Shown here: positions 49,487 through 62,512 of the stretch, in pieces
How positions within the stretch are numbered: position 1 is the stretch's first letter
How the letters are laid out: the number at the start of each line of letters is the position of its first letter
Source of the DNA: Dromaius novaehollandiae
Lineage: Eukaryota; Chordata; Aves; Casuariiformes; Dromaiidae
Assembly (NCBI RefSeq): GCF_036370855.1
Contig: NC_088108.1
Coordinates: forward strand, 10,811,448 to 10,875,447
Reading direction: 5' to 3'
Length of the DNA stretch: 64,000 nucleotides
The notes under the pieces: model-generated
The model's database searches: none
The model's input: only the letters and a program-made list of their open reading frames with translations
What the model was told of the DNA's origin: nothing
Made by a program: the position numbers and the translations under genes

Positions 49487-51529
49487 ACTGGCTTCTCACT
49501 TACAGAAGTACTTTCCAGAGGAACAGAATATTCTTCCCTGTAAGTTGGTTTCTGGGAGAGGAGTATATTGTAAATGTTTGATATATGACTAACTGCTTTA
49601 TAAAAACAATGGCCTGAAGTCTATTCTTTTATGCTTACTGCAAGGTCAGTTCACAATATAATAGCCTATGCATTAAATGATCCTATATAACTGAGTTTTA
49701 AAATATATACACATCTATGAGCTTTCTCTTTTATTGCATCCTATTTGAATCTGCTTTATATCCATGGTTTTGGCTGCCATTTTAACAATGTTCTTTTGGT
49801 TTTCCTACCTGTGCAAATGTGCTGCTAGTAATTCACCTCACCTGTATCATTCTCAAGGTTGTATTATCCTTCACTAGTGAAAGATTAGCAGTGGGGACAT
49901 TTTTCACAATAGCAACAGCTGTATTTATATGTTCCTTATCATACTAGATTTGTCCTCCGTCCTTTGGAACTTTATTAAGTCATGTCAACCTCCCATTTGG
50001 GACCAAACTCTCTAGGTTGGATGATATAACTATTCCCCTTTGAATCAGTCAGAAAATTTAGCTGAATTCATGCGAGTTACTCATGTTCAGCAAGGAAACA
50101 ACTGGGCCTTAGAAATGTGGAATGAAGAATTATGTCATATAACAGACACTATTCATTTCTAAAAAAAAATTCCACTGATTCATTGCTTGCTCTTAAGATG
50201 AAATCATATTTTGCTGTCCTCATAATATGAGAATGAAACAACATTTCAGGTCTCCAAGAGCACTCACATTACAATGAAGCCTGCAAATATTCTTCCTACT
50301 CAGTAAACTGGGAGTTAGATGGAACTGCTTGATTTTAGAAGGAAACCAAATGTAACCAGGTATGTAAGAGGCTCTGTTTATACTTTTCTCCGGGGTTTCT
50401 TTTTGAATCTATGAGAAACAATTATCAGCTGACTAATACAAAACCAGCTCTTTATACTGTTTTTTCTAGTGTCCAAGCAGGGCATTACCCAGGAAAGTTC
50501 ACGTTATACAATTTTGGCATCACTGAGCAGTTCTCTGGAGGCACTGAAGAATCCCATGGAAAGAAAAGTAGAAATAGACAAAATTCATCATACTAGAAAC
50601 TGCAGAGACAGCTCCTACTAAAGACTGTTATTGTTATCAAATTCTCTTACTAATAAAAAGGAGAACCATTCCTCTCTCTATAAGGTACACTCTCTCTTAC
50701 ACATTCCTCACTTCAATGATTTTTGGGAAGATTATTATCTCAATCAGTAACAGAAATGTTCAGAAAAAGCCAATATGAGAACATGGGAATAGTCAGTGGG
50801 GACATTAGGAAAAAAGCAGGAAGCTCACTTGACTAACGCTAACAGGTAGTACAAAATTTATAACTGATGCTAGCAGTTTCAGTAGTGCTCAGAGACATTG
50901 TATGCTTAAGATCAGCTAGAGTCAATCGCCTATCTTGCAACAACAAGCAAGAAAAACCTGATCAAATCTCTCAAGTAAACTACACAGGAGAATAGAAATC
51001 TATAGAGAAAACACGAAGTAATGACAAATGTAAAGCCACCTTTGAACAGCAGAACTCCAGGTGACCGAAGCACTGCGGAAGACCAGGTACCTGAGCCTGG
51101 GCTGATGCAGCTCTGCTGTTGCTATTCCCTTTGGCTGAAGCAAGGTAAGGAAATCAGTATGGGAAATGTCTGGCAGAGAAAGTCTCAGTTCTGACAAGTT
51201 CATTTGGATAAAACAGGGCACTCAAAGATCTTGGGGACATTAAAAAAAGATCTGATATATAAAATCAGGATGCGTTTGGACCCCATGTGGGATAGTCAAG
51301 GAAACATCTTTGAAAGAGCGGGGCAGTCATTCTAAATACGAGGTACAGAACGAAGAACATGATCTAAGGTTAGACACATTTCTTTTATGTCTAGATATCA
51401 AACTACTTTGCAAAACACAAACAAGAATAGATTTTGCTCAGTTGCTGGCTCTACTGATATAACCTAGTCACTTCCAACACATTAAAGAGCAGTGATGGCT
51501 TTCCTGCTGCAGTTGCTATCCTTTATAGT
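49487..51529. other. AT-rich stretch, no recognised gene
   Basis: Frames are short. On the minus strand about 51179-51090 has an acceptor-like tttctctgccag and a donor-like ggctcag|gtacctgg around a short open stretch, which is not enough to call an exon. Confidence 0.45.
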
Positions 51530-51621
51530 GGTATTAATATGGCATAAGATTAAACTCCAAGCATTTGTTGCTAGCGGTATTAATACAGCATAAGATTAAC
51601 CTCCAAACATTCATTACTAGT
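51530..51621. repeat. Tandem duplication of a 46-bp unit
   Basis: Unit 1 (51530-51575) starts ggtattaatatggcataaga and unit 2 (51576-51621) starts ggtattaatacagcataaga. They are the same length and differ at 8 of 46 positions by my count, seven of them transitions. Two copies directly abut. There is no gene around it and no known repeat family matches. Confidence 0.85.
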
Positions 51622-51976
51622 CTCATAATATGAATAACCCACACATTGTAGTCACCTAGTGGAAAAGATTATGTTTTCAAAAAGGATTTTAAAACAACGC
51701 CATATCTCATAGAAATACTTTGGATTTGTAGACTAAGTCATCCTAGTTCTAAAAATCAGCACACCAGTAAAAAGGAACAGCAGTCTTCACCTCATTTATT
51801 TTTAGAGATAACTAAAAAAAAAAAGGGAAAACTTTCCTTGATATAAGATCTGGGGAGGAAAAATTATTCAACACTTTCAACATAATAATATTCAAATAAA
51901 TGTTATTATGTGTGCAGTAAAGCTAACGAACGACAACTACATTTCTAACAAAAGTATATCCTGACTCAGTTGTTAC

Positions 51977-52242
51977 CTCTGTGAGGCCACTATTGCAAAA
52001 TGCGTCTTGTCCGCCAGTGACGTCCTGTGTGTCAACTGATGTGGGAAGTGCTTGGACATCCCCGATCCCTATCAAAGTACGCAGCTTGATTCCTTCTTCT
52101 GTTTGATTCCTTCCTGTAGACTTCATCCCCCAGAACTGACTATCGCTGTTCTGTAAAATCCCTTTCTTTAAGTATGTGATCATCTGACACCATGAGACCT
52201 TCAAGCTCACAGTAATTCTTGCAGGGACATTTGCTGCACCTG
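51977..52242 (-). other. Candidate internal exon, 266 nt, unknown gene
   Basis: On the minus strand a pyrimidine-rich acceptor (gcctttttatctgtag, AG at 52244-52243) precedes an open frame that ends at a donor-like ACAGAG|GTAACA (GT at 51976-51975). The 88 predicted residues include ANVPARITVSLKVSW and DVQALPTSVDTQDVTG. Composition is balanced, with an N-linked glycosylation-like NQT site and two cysteines. The frame would enter in phase 1 and leave in phase 0. It stays open to a stop at 51923-51925 if the donor is not used. I do not recognise the family. It could be a real exon or a chance frame. Confidence 0.2.
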
Positions 52243-53707
52243 CTACAGATAAAAAGGCAATATTTAAAGAGTTTTTAAAAACTTAGGATCTCAGCTTTGT
52301 GACTTGTTTTCAAATTTCCTTCATAAGTCATGTGTCAAAAAAAAAGCAAACAAACAATGAAAAAGGTATGGAAAATATTATTTCAGTCAGCAGTTAAATG
52401 AAGCAATATAACGGAAGATTAATTTCACCTCAGAGTATGCTGACATGAGTACTCATTTCAAAAGATTCAAAAGGCACTGTGCCCCATAAGATGGAGTGTG
52501 ATTATGAGCTTAGTGGATTGTTTAACTTGATAAAGCACCAGTTTCTAAATAGAAATTGTGATTTAAATATTTAATTGAATTTTGAATGATTTTCCATTTT
52601 TTTCTAGGCTACAAACAGATACATAAAATTGTACTTCTCTAAGTACCCAAAAACCTTGTTGCAGAAAACAAAGGAGACAGAAAATTTAGTTAGATTTGGA
52701 CCTCTCTGAAGTTCAGGCCTTTAGATACCTTTTAGTCAAACTGTCCAGTTCTGGTGCAGAGAACCAGGCAAATCCCAGTGCCTTGTGTAACGCGTGGTGC
52801 CAAACAATGAGATCTGCCTGTGCCTTTTGACCCTATAATGTCTTATGCACTTATGTGTGGACAACTAGGGTCTTTTTGATGATACATCCTCAATGCTCCC
52901 ACAGCACCTAGGCCCACGCTCCAGCGTGGTATCACTGCCACAAGCCAGCGGCCAGCCACGCACGGCCCCTCGCCAGCTCACCACTTTGGCCCAGAGAAAC
53001 CAGTTGCCCTCCAGGACGGAGGATTTTTGAAGGACCATTTCAGCACAGGCACTAGCGTGTGGCAGGCCACGGGACGTGCCAACGCACCGCATGCTGCCGC
53101 ATGTACACTCGCTGCACTCGGCAGTGGCCGTTCGCCTCCTGTTACACCTGATGACTCACGCCCCAGCTTCTTGCAGCGCTTCAGTCTGATACTGGGCTTC
53201 CATGTTGCTGCCCTCTCCCTTCTGGCTTTACTCTTTTGCCTGTATTTCATGCCCTCCTCATCTCCAGCCCCTTTGTGGTTCTTTCGCATCCCGTGTTTTC
53301 TCAGGGGCCACCCATGCTTACCCCAGAACAAGCTCCTTGCCATATTCCTTGCTGCAAACACAGCGCAGTCGCCGAGTGAGATGGCTTCCCTTCTGCCCAC
53401 ATGCAAGTGGAAAAACGTGCCTGTTTCCCTCAAAAGATGTTAAGAACACTTAAATGAGCTAGAAGCAAGATAATAAACAGTCGTGTTTGGATCCAGGCCA
53501 AGTTCATCTCCTTGAAAAAGGCATCTGAGTGCCAAAAGGGACATTTCTCACTTAAATCACTCTCTGACTGAGAGTCCTTTGGTAACAAGGCCATCAGAGA
53601 GGGGTAAGTGGGGCTTTCTACAGCCCCAGCCTGGGCCTCCCACACCAGACGCACCAGCCTGGCCTGGTCCATTCATCTGGGCAGCCAAGAGTCATTTCTG
53701 AAGTTAG
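52243..53707. other. No recognised gene; GC-rich second half
   Basis: The first half is AT-rich. About 52900-53440 is GC-richer, with open frames on both strands up to about 150 codons that mirror each other and so look compositional. Confidence 0.45.
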
Positions 53708-54715
53708 ATCCTCTCTTTGGGGGTGCAGCTCTCAGTATCACTGGCTTCAAACCAGCAGCAGCAGTTACTGCTTCCAGCTGGGGCCAGCTCCAAAGCAGGT
53801 GCTGCCTGCAGAGGACCCTCTGTCACCCCCTCCCTCGCCAGTGCTGCCCCACAGCCAGCCACATGCTCCCATCGCCATCAGGGAAATGAGCAGTGGCTGC
53901 AGCTGAGTGAGGAAGAGCAGCTGTCACCCGTGTCACGCCGTGGTCCAGCACCCACAGCAGCACTAATCCCCGCTCCCAGTGGCCTTGTCCCCCGTTTCAG
54001 ATTTTTTCCTGCTCACGACCAAAACAGGCCAGCTCCAAACCTCTGTCCGTTAGCTAGCAAAATTCAGCAGTGCTGGGAAGCCCCAAGCAGGCTCTGGTCC
54101 TACCCAGCATTTTGCAGTTCTGATTGCCATGCTAGCAGCCTCATCTCCCCTGAATCTGCACTACATAGGGTGGAAAACGTGCTCCTCCCCAGCTGTTTCT
54201 CCATATTCACTCCTCACTGGAAAGGCAGCTTGTGGCAGGAAGCTGCTGTTGTGGGGCTGGCTCCTTCTCTCTTCCATCAGCAAAAATCAGCTGTGACAAA
54301 CTTGGCAGCAAGCAAGGGGAGAATGAGATACCATGAAAATTTTGATGTCTCTTTCTGTATTGCAGGATCTGAACATTGTGTTCATACAGACACGCAGAGC
54401 CTGCCCTTTAAAATATCCCCCAACTGTATCTGTATGTCACTCTTCCTCACACACGAACAGGCCAAGACACAACTGCAGGCAGTGGAGTTGCTCCAGATTT
54501 CTGCTGGTGGGGGGAAAAAAAAAAGTTTTGATGCTCAGCCAAATCCCTGGCACCAGGAGGGATGGGGCTGGAGGCTTTCTGTTTCAGCACAGGCCACAGC
54601 AGTGGAAGATCACAAGACACAGCCAAAAGCACAGAGTTTGATTGCTCACAAGCGACTTAGCAGAGGCCAGGTTGTGGCTGTCCCTGACCCTGCAAAGCAG
54701 GAAAGAGTTGCTTAA
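53708..54715 (+). other. Longest open frame of the window, about 335 codons, no ATG near its start
   Basis: The frame is free of stops from just after TAG 53705-53707 to TAA 54713-54715. The first ATG is at 54323, leaving 130 codons. The product is Ser/Ala/Pro/Gln-rich with no transmembrane segment, no domain and no clear repeat. A frame of this length is unusual for chance in near-balanced DNA, yet the region is C-rich and T/A-triplet-poor, which lowers stop frequency. It might be a long internal or terminal exon entered by splicing, but no strong acceptor was found at its start. Confidence 0.12.
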
Positions 54716-57700
54716 CCCTCGCTCGTGGGTCATCTCAGCGAACGCAGCATGGCACTCTGGGAGGGACTGTGCCTCTGCAAGCCCTCCCTTGGCAAACCGC
54801 TGCTGCTCAGGCCAGGAGGAGCTACCAGGCCCTTAGCGACATGGTTTCTGTAGCATTTTGGAACTGGCTGTTCACTTCTTCCTTCCAGAAGATGGATGCC
54901 TCATGCAACAGGTCGGCACAAGCCTGCTGAATTGAACTTTCATAGTGATGACTGCATGCCAAAAGTTTAAAGGTGAATGAGGAAATTAGTTCAGCTCCCC
55001 AAAGAATCCTGTTTAATCAGGGCTTTCCAGAGCAAACATTACTTCTATAAACTTGACAGCTTTAAAGGGTCCAGTTGTCGGTCTTCTCATACTGTGCTTC
55101 TTCCCCTATTTCAATAAACAAAACCAGGAGGGGCAGTAGCAGCAAAGAAAAGCAAGAATTCAATACATTAATCAGTTCGTGGCAACTTCGGCCTTCACGT
55201 TCGGCCCTGTGGCCACTAAGACAAAAGCCGTTTGCCTGGAGCAGGGAAAAGCTACTCAATAGTAAATGAAGAATGAAGGTTGTGCAGTGCTGTGGGCTCA
55301 AAATGGAGAGGTCTTCTCTCTGTGATTTCAGTGAAAGACCACCTGATTGCCAAGCAACCTTCCCAGCTCCAAGATCTGTTTTCCACTATTGGGCCCTTTC
55401 GTTGCCAGTGCTGCTGGGCTGCATAAAACCACAGTCCTCCTCTCTAAAAGAGATGGAGAGTTGGAAATTAGACAGGCTCCTACCAGAAGAAAATTAGTAT
55501 TTATTTCAGGAGGAGAAAGTTTGGCCTTAGTTTTATTTTTATGCTTCTTCCCTTAAAAATCTCCTTGGAAACATGACCTCACCACATAAGAGAGAGGTGA
55601 CACAGCCTTAAAGCTGTTAAAGGAGATGCTAAAAGGCCTGAAGGAAGAGGAAGGAAGCACTGAAAAGCACAAGCTAAAACTCAGAGGTGGCAAGAAGTTC
55701 TGAGAGGGTCCCTGTTTGTAAGAGGCCACTGTGTGACGGGGTCATCTTCACCCAGAGGGCTCACCATGAAGCTTAGCCAACAGACCCTACCCCTCAGTCT
55801 GAGGGAGTCATGGTGCAGAGGAGCTGCGGCTCCAGGAAGGTCTGGAGGACACACAGTAGTCCAACAGCTTTGGTGCATTACGTGGCAGGGACACTGTGGG
55901 TCACAGACTGTGCTTTCTGAGCAGCAGGCCAACTGCACAGGAAAGCTTCTGATGACTTTAGCTTTGATCCCACACAGGCTGTATCACAAACACAGAGCTG
56001 CCCACATTCACAGTGCCACTTGGTTATCCCTAGGAAGGCCTCATCCAAGGACTGGGGTAGGGCGATAGCCCAGTTCCAAAAACCCAAGCAGCTTTTTCCT
56101 TTCCTAATATTCCCCCAAACTACCTCTAGCTGTCATCTCCATGTGAGAGAAGAGCTGCTGTCCCTTTCTGACAAGGCCACAGCATTGCACTTGGAAGGAC
56201 TAAAATGCTTCTGTCACTAGACATTTTATAACCCAATGATACATTGCTCCCTGACTGCCATGCAGCAGGCTGCCGAGACTCCATAGTATGTGCTCAGTGG
56301 CATATGTCTGCAGCACTATTTCTTCTGTGGTGGGATCTGAGCAGCTTCTGCTGGCAGGCAGGGGGCTAGAGTGCATTTGGCTCTTCATAGAACTGGGCCC
56401 TTGGCAGCCTGGAATAAATTAACATTCAAGCGAGCCTGTTCGGATAAGAGAAAATGCACAAACTCCACATGGCAAGCGATCCCTTTTAAAGCAGCATTAT
56501 AAGCCTGGCAGACATCCAACTGGCACAGTAGCTCAGAGCAGCAAATATACACCACTTAGCTAGTGATGTGTAAAGGGCACATCTTAACAATTTCCTTCTT
56601 GAAGTGTCTTGCGAAATCTTCCAGCTTTGGTTGTATTCATACCAAAATCAGCTGCATTTAATTCAGTGCAGCTATTAGTCCCAGGCTTTAAATAAATCTA
56701 ACATCTGTGTTACTAGCCAGCAACAACAGTGTGACACTTTCAATTTGGCTGCTTTTTCTCTTCACTTTGGCACAGATGGTTGGTTGTCAAAAAGTCATGG
56801 TTTACTTCCTAGGTGATGGGTTTGCATCCTTCATTGTTTCAGTCCTCAGAAGCTCTCTGTGTTTGGAGCTCAAAGCCCCCCTGGCACTCCCACCCATAGC
56901 TTAAACTTTCCTTAAAAACATCCTTCTCCATATCAACTTTTACTAATGCCCTCACTACATCAGACTCCAAAGTTGACCAGCAAAGCTGTGCTGCTGCTTT
57001 ATCCTGTCAGAGGGTATTTGAGCCAAGTGATGGGCAGTTCACAATCCAATTTGATTTTACTTGGACCTGGTGGGAACATGTCTCTCCCCCACTTAGCTTC
57101 ATGATCACAAAGAGAAGAATCCAGACTGCACTACTTCTTCAAACAGGCTTCCTCAGAGCCCATCCCTCCATTCTTAGATGCCAGAACACTAACCATACTT
57201 GCATATTAAGAGAGAAAATATTGTGTTTTGAGTCCCATACAGATTTGACTTACCTCTTATTAAGGAATACCATTTACTTTCAATTCTCAGGCTTAGGCCT
57301 TCTGCAAATTCTTCAAAGAGGCATACACACACAGAGCATGGTGAATGCAGGCTTTTCCAGCAGTACGATGCAATGGAAAAAGTATCAAACACAGCATGGC
57401 TCCTTTTTCTTTCTCCCCACTGTGATCCCAGCTTCAGTTCTCCCTCTAATACTGTTAAAACATACAGGCATTGCAGCCTGCTCCGGAGGGTAACATATTT
57501 GAACTATCTTGATGCTTGTGTTTTCTCAGGAACAAAGACAGTAGGAGATGGATTGCATGGGACACCCAACACAAGTGCTTTTGTGTGTCAGGGCAAAACA
57601 GACATGAGACACAAAGGACAGTGTCTGCAGACAACTTTTCCCTATTGTGACAGGGAAAAAAACACTTGACACACTATGCAGGCCACCTCCTTTGTTATGA

Positions 57701-58734
57701 GCTGATTCATCCTCTTTCCCCAGAGGTTTCGTTTTGCTTTGCACTTTGCACTCCTTCCACTTTTTAGGCCTCTTGGATTTTCACATCTCAAACACAACCA
57801 AAAAACCACCAAGGAACCCAACCTCCAGCAACAGCTTTTTTTCTCTGCAAAGAAGTGGTGAAAGGGATTTGAACAAATCCCAAATTTGTTGCTGTCAAAG
57901 TAGCACAGACTGCAAGCCCACAAGAGTGTCCTACCATTTGCAGAGGAATGAAAAATACTTCATCTACATGGACAGAGATCTCACTTGCCTGGGCAGGAGT
58001 GCGTGTGGCACAATCACATAAGTGTTGGTCGGAAGGTATTTCTGGAGGTCTGACCTTGTGGAGCAAAGCTGATAGAAGTTATCAGCATGATTCAGAAAAG
58101 TAATCAGGAGGCAAGGAACTCAAAATGACAAACTCTAAGCACATTCTTCTGTCAGTCAGGTTGCACTTGCCATACTAACCCCATCAACATCATTTTCTGC
58201 CAGATAAATTTCTACTTGACATGAGCTAGAGACACAAAACCCGCTCCTCATGTTTTTTGCCACTGTTCCACTTGTTAGGATCTTTTTCCACTTCTGATCT
58301 CATTACTTCTCTGCTGAAATGTATTATTTTCTCTTGGCTTGCAGCTATCCTGACTACAGGCAATTTACACAATTAAAAATGAAATGCAAGTGAAAAACCT
58401 CAAAACTAACAACATTTGAGGAAATTTGAACAAAAGAAAAAGTGTAATTAAGGAACTACATGCAAACAAGCAGCTTCCACAAGTATCAGAAATTGAGAGA
58501 AAATAAAAAAGAAAACATACCTAAGAGAAAAAGATATCTTGTTAACTTACTTAGGACAACGAAAGACACTTTACTTGATAGATATTTAGAGGCCAGCTGA
58601 ACAGAACAGATTTTGAGACTTTTGAGGACCTAACTCCTAGCACATGAGGTCCATAAGAAATACAGACTTCATGATTTGATGGTGTGAACATAATTTCCAC
58701 AGTAAGTCTTAAGCCTTGCATGCCGTTCTAAGTC
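54716..58734. other. No recognised gene
   Basis: The stretch is stop-rich, with frames up to 130 codons (57101-57493, +) that lack domains. No repeat family was recognised. Confidence 0.45.
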
Positions 58735-60349
58735 ACCAGAGGCCGAGCAGTCGGAGAAGCGAGGCTGCCCTGGGCACCACGTGGAAAAGCGCCCGCACAG
58801 CCCTTGTCACGCACCCTCCCCAGGGCACTGTGCCTCACTGTGGCCTCCCAGCATGGCTGGAGAGTGTCTGATGCTTGTCGCAGGCCTGCTTCTGCCCAAA
58901 GCTGGCCACAGGGACAGGCTGAGCGAAGTTCAGCACAAAGATTGACATGCTGCCTGTTCTCCCTCTACATAGAGAGACCAATGATGTTTGAATTTCATTA
59001 AAGGCACCGAAATCTGTAAGTACCCAATTCTGTAACTACTCTTGCAGGATTAATCCCCCTAGATGCATTCTGGCTCCCTTAGACACTAGTGTTGAGTCCT
59101 TTTAGGCAATATCATCCCTGCATGTCCCATTTACTCCATAAGCTGCTGGGTATGTTGAGCTCAAATCCCAACAGGACAACAGATTCAGCTAAGGTTGTAG
59201 CTCCTTCTGTGTGTCGTACACAGACCACCCCCAAACAGACTGACAGCAGGCTAATCAGCCACCTGCAGAACTGAGGGATCCTGCCGACCTTTTATTTCTT
59301 CCTTGCACAGACTCATCTGCAGCAGGCTCCATCTGAGAGGCCTCCTTCCTGGATCAAAATGAATCCAGCATATGCCAATGCAATTACTGTTTGGACATTT
59401 CATTCACAATACTCTATTTACTTCATTTAAAAACCAACAAACAACAACATAAAATAACCTTATTGTGCTGATCTAATTTAACAGGAACGTGATGAGAATT
59501 ATCAGATTTGCCTGTTTTTGCAGACATTCAAGCTCAGGCACAAAGTTTGTTGTAAGAGTTCTTTTAGGGCTGGATTTACAATGGCAGAGTGGAGGAGATG
59601 TGTGGGGTGGTGGTGCTCAGGGAACACCTGGATCTGCCAACATACGCAACCAGTGCAGAAATCACTCTGCCAGGCTCAGGGGAGGGCAGAGCTCCTCAGG
59701 AGGGCTGCCAGCACGGCCTGTCCCCCACGCAGCACCACCCCCCCGAGCTGGATGCATACTCCTGCATGTATACTTTGAGGTTGTTTAGTTCAGTGCATCA
59801 AAGTAAAAACAGACAAAAAGCATCAAGAAAAGGGAGACAAAATTAGCTAAGATAAAACCTGTCTGATGGGTGCATTATAAATGCCTAAGGATAATGATAG
59901 CCAATCCAAAGAACATTTTCAAAGGAGAGTATCTAGGCTTTGATGCCCTTTGGAGTCCAAGGACCTTGGCTTTTCGCTTAAACTCCCTCCACTGTGTTTC
60001 ATGTTTTCTCAGATGAAAACATAGCACTGGAAAAAACCCTCCAAGTATGCTGCAGATAAAGAGATAGCTTCATCTTCTGCTCAGAGATAAGAACTGCTTT
60101 GCCTTTTAAGAGGTCAGAGTAAACAAAAATTAGCAAGCAAGGGAGTCAGAACGCCCAAAGTCTCTTTGCTCGCTGCTTGTCAGTGCTGAACAAATTATAT
60201 TCAACACAAAAAAAACCACACCAAACCACAACCCCCAGATCACAACAGATATTCAGGCACTCATGCTGCCTTATCTGGCTGCAAGAGGAAGGATAGACAG
60301 CAGCAACAGAAGACGAAGTGTACTTTTCCTGAGACCTTTCCCAACAGCT
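58735..60349. other. No recognised gene; small GC-rich patch at its start
   Basis: About 58735-58820 has several CpGs. The rest alternates between plain and AT-rich sequence. Overlapping short frames at 59489-59846 in all three plus-strand frames reflect composition. Confidence 0.45.
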
Positions 60350-60790
60350 TACAGGCAGCTTGGCGAGAGAAGCGCGTGACCCTGCACCCGTGGAGCACGG
60401 CAGGAACACGGGTCTCCTCCCCCAGCCAAGGTGCCGCTGCGTTACTGCTGGGCTAACCGCGTTCACCTCTGGCCGCCCACGGCACAACGATGGGCAAGCA
60501 GCAATACAGCAACTCTCTCAAAAACTGCCCACTGAAACGGATGAGAGCTGCCCTAGCTGCCGCTTCCCCAGAGAGGGCAGCTGGATCCCGAATGCCCCGA
60601 GCCCACCAGCCCAGCACCCGCGCCGCCCGGCCGGGGGGCTCCGAGCACACAGCACATCACGGGAGGACACAGAGCCCGCGCTGCCTGGGGGTGCGGAAAC
60701 GCTGCCAGCCTCCAAACCCCGGCAGCTCCGCAGGCAGAAGGGCTATGTTTGTATCAGCGAAGCTCCGCAACGCTCCCATAAAACAATTAT
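60350..60790. promoter_or_regulatory. GC-rich patch, possible weak CpG island
   Basis: About 440 bp are CpG-enriched (cgccgcccggccggggggct, gcgctgcc). Frames of about 115-145 codons are open on both strands. A plus-strand ATG frame at 60490-60840 (116 codons) is basic and low-complexity. No exon was recognised. Confidence 0.35.
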
Positions 60791-62038
60791 GCATTAAACT
60801 GGAGGCCACACGGGTGAAATCCCAGGGTGACAGCATGTGAAGGCCAACGGCCAGCATTCAAGCGGGAAAGCAAGGAGCAGACAGTATTTCAGGAAACACT
60901 GCACGTACCTGGCCAGAGGCCAGAAACACAGTGACTAAGACACTAATATATCAGCAGCAGACAACTCTGTAATCGGTTTGCAAACAAGCTCATATGTAAA
61001 CCTAAGGCCACAGAAAAGAGCCTCACAGGGGGTGAAAACCCCAACCACAAATTTTATGGTCATGGTGAGATGTCATTTCCTTAAAAAGGCAGCCATAGGG
61101 AGAACAGCAATACTTAGCAGAGTATGAAACAGCTGTGTAAAAGCAGCCATGCTCTTTCTGTCTGGCTCCCAGACGAGCACACTGGGCACCTTCTCAGGCT
61201 GCAAGGCCACTTTGGAGACCATGCCTGGTTGTCCCACAGCTCCCCGGAAGATGGGCTTCCTCCTTGCCAAGTGCCAAAATATCAAGGGGGACCTTGCATA
61301 GCTGCAGGCTGCTAGAAGAAAAAAAAAAGGTGGTTCCCTGTGAGAGTTCCCAACTACTGCACTCCAAAAATAAACAGTTCCCCCAGGTCTGATAAAAGCC
61401 AGTAGCTGTCTTGCAACAGGCCTCAGCCACGTCCATGGGCAGGAGCAGAACAAGACTGACAGACAGGTGGTACTACAGCTTGGTGGTGGGCTTACACCAC
61501 GCTGCTGAGCTTGCCTGAGATGTTTTCATCTTGGGGCTGTTCCAGGTGAACAAGAGGAAAAATGGGCAAAGTGTGTGCAGCTTCAGTCAGGTGGCTGCCA
61601 CCACATAGACTTCAGGAAAGTCTGGGCAGTTTAAAACCCACTGAGCATCTTATTGCTCTCAGGTCAACAAATGGCTGCAGCTGAGCTCACCTGCTGGAAT
61701 GAGATGGAAAGCTGCCAGGCTGCATGCCTGGTCTTCATCCACCAGCTGGATCCACAGACCTTTGCTCCTTTGGGATAGTCACAGCTGGGATTTATGGAGG
61801 ATTCACATTTCTGAAGTCCAGCATTGACATTTTAGCTTTGTATTTTCCTTATGCTGGTAATATTATGTGCCTTAAGGAAGCACAGATTCTGAGTTTGTCC
61901 TATCTCCACACAGTATCTCCATGTGCCTAATAACTGGATCCTGTTTGCAAAACTTAACCATGGCTGGCATCTAAAAGACATTCAATCCCTACTAGTTCTG
62001 GGGAAAAAAGGCAGATGGGTGCTATTTTATCAGTGCTG

Positions 62039-62042
<4 letters not shown>
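60791..62042. other. No recognised gene
   Basis: Only short frames are present, with an A-rich run at about 61318-61328. Sequence just before the A40 run shows no polyadenylation signal. Confidence 0.5.

Positions 62043-62082
<40 letters not shown>
62043..62082. repeat. A40 homopolymer
   Basis: Forty consecutive A lie between gctgc and ggctac. It could be a retrocopy tail, but I see neither an upstream AATAAA within the usual distance nor a target-site duplication. Confidence 0.9.
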
Positions 62083-62085
<3 letters not shown>

Positions 62086-62490
62086 TACAAAATAAGCTTA
62101 GCCCTGCCTTATCATGGACCGGAGAGTCTACTTTTGTATCTTTAGGCAACTAGATTTCCTTGTTTTTGCTACACTCATATATACTTTGACTTCTTTGTTA
62201 CTGGATCATTTCTTAAAAGGATATGTCATGCAAGGCTTTTTAGATAAAGAGGCTTTCAATAAAAAGACTGTTTCTAGTCCTGTAACAGATAATATTATTT
62301 GAAATAACTCAAAGTCATTAGGGAAGCATTCTCTGTGAGCATTTAATGAACGAGACAAGAAACTATTAGCACAATCATCTGCTATGAGAATTTCACATTT
62401 TCTTTTACTAAAGTGCATGAAAAATACATTGACCACAATTATCTGAGGTATTTAAGTGGAGTCTTGCAGCCCTCCCATAATTACCAGACT
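62083..62490. other. AT-rich stretch, no recognised gene
   Basis: This is plain AT-rich sequence with a 62-codon frame only. Confidence 0.5.
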
Positions 62491-62512
62491 AGATGACACC
62501 ATAGTGTCATCT
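62491..62512. repeat. Inverted repeat, 9-bp stem, 4-nt loop
   Basis: AGATGACAC-CATA-GTGTCATCT is a perfect short inverted repeat. No gene context was seen. Confidence 0.7.

Noticed and set aside
62000-62082. A40 as the tail of a processed pseudogene
   Set aside because: No polyadenylation signal at the right distance, no recognisable mRNA body upstream and no target-site duplication.
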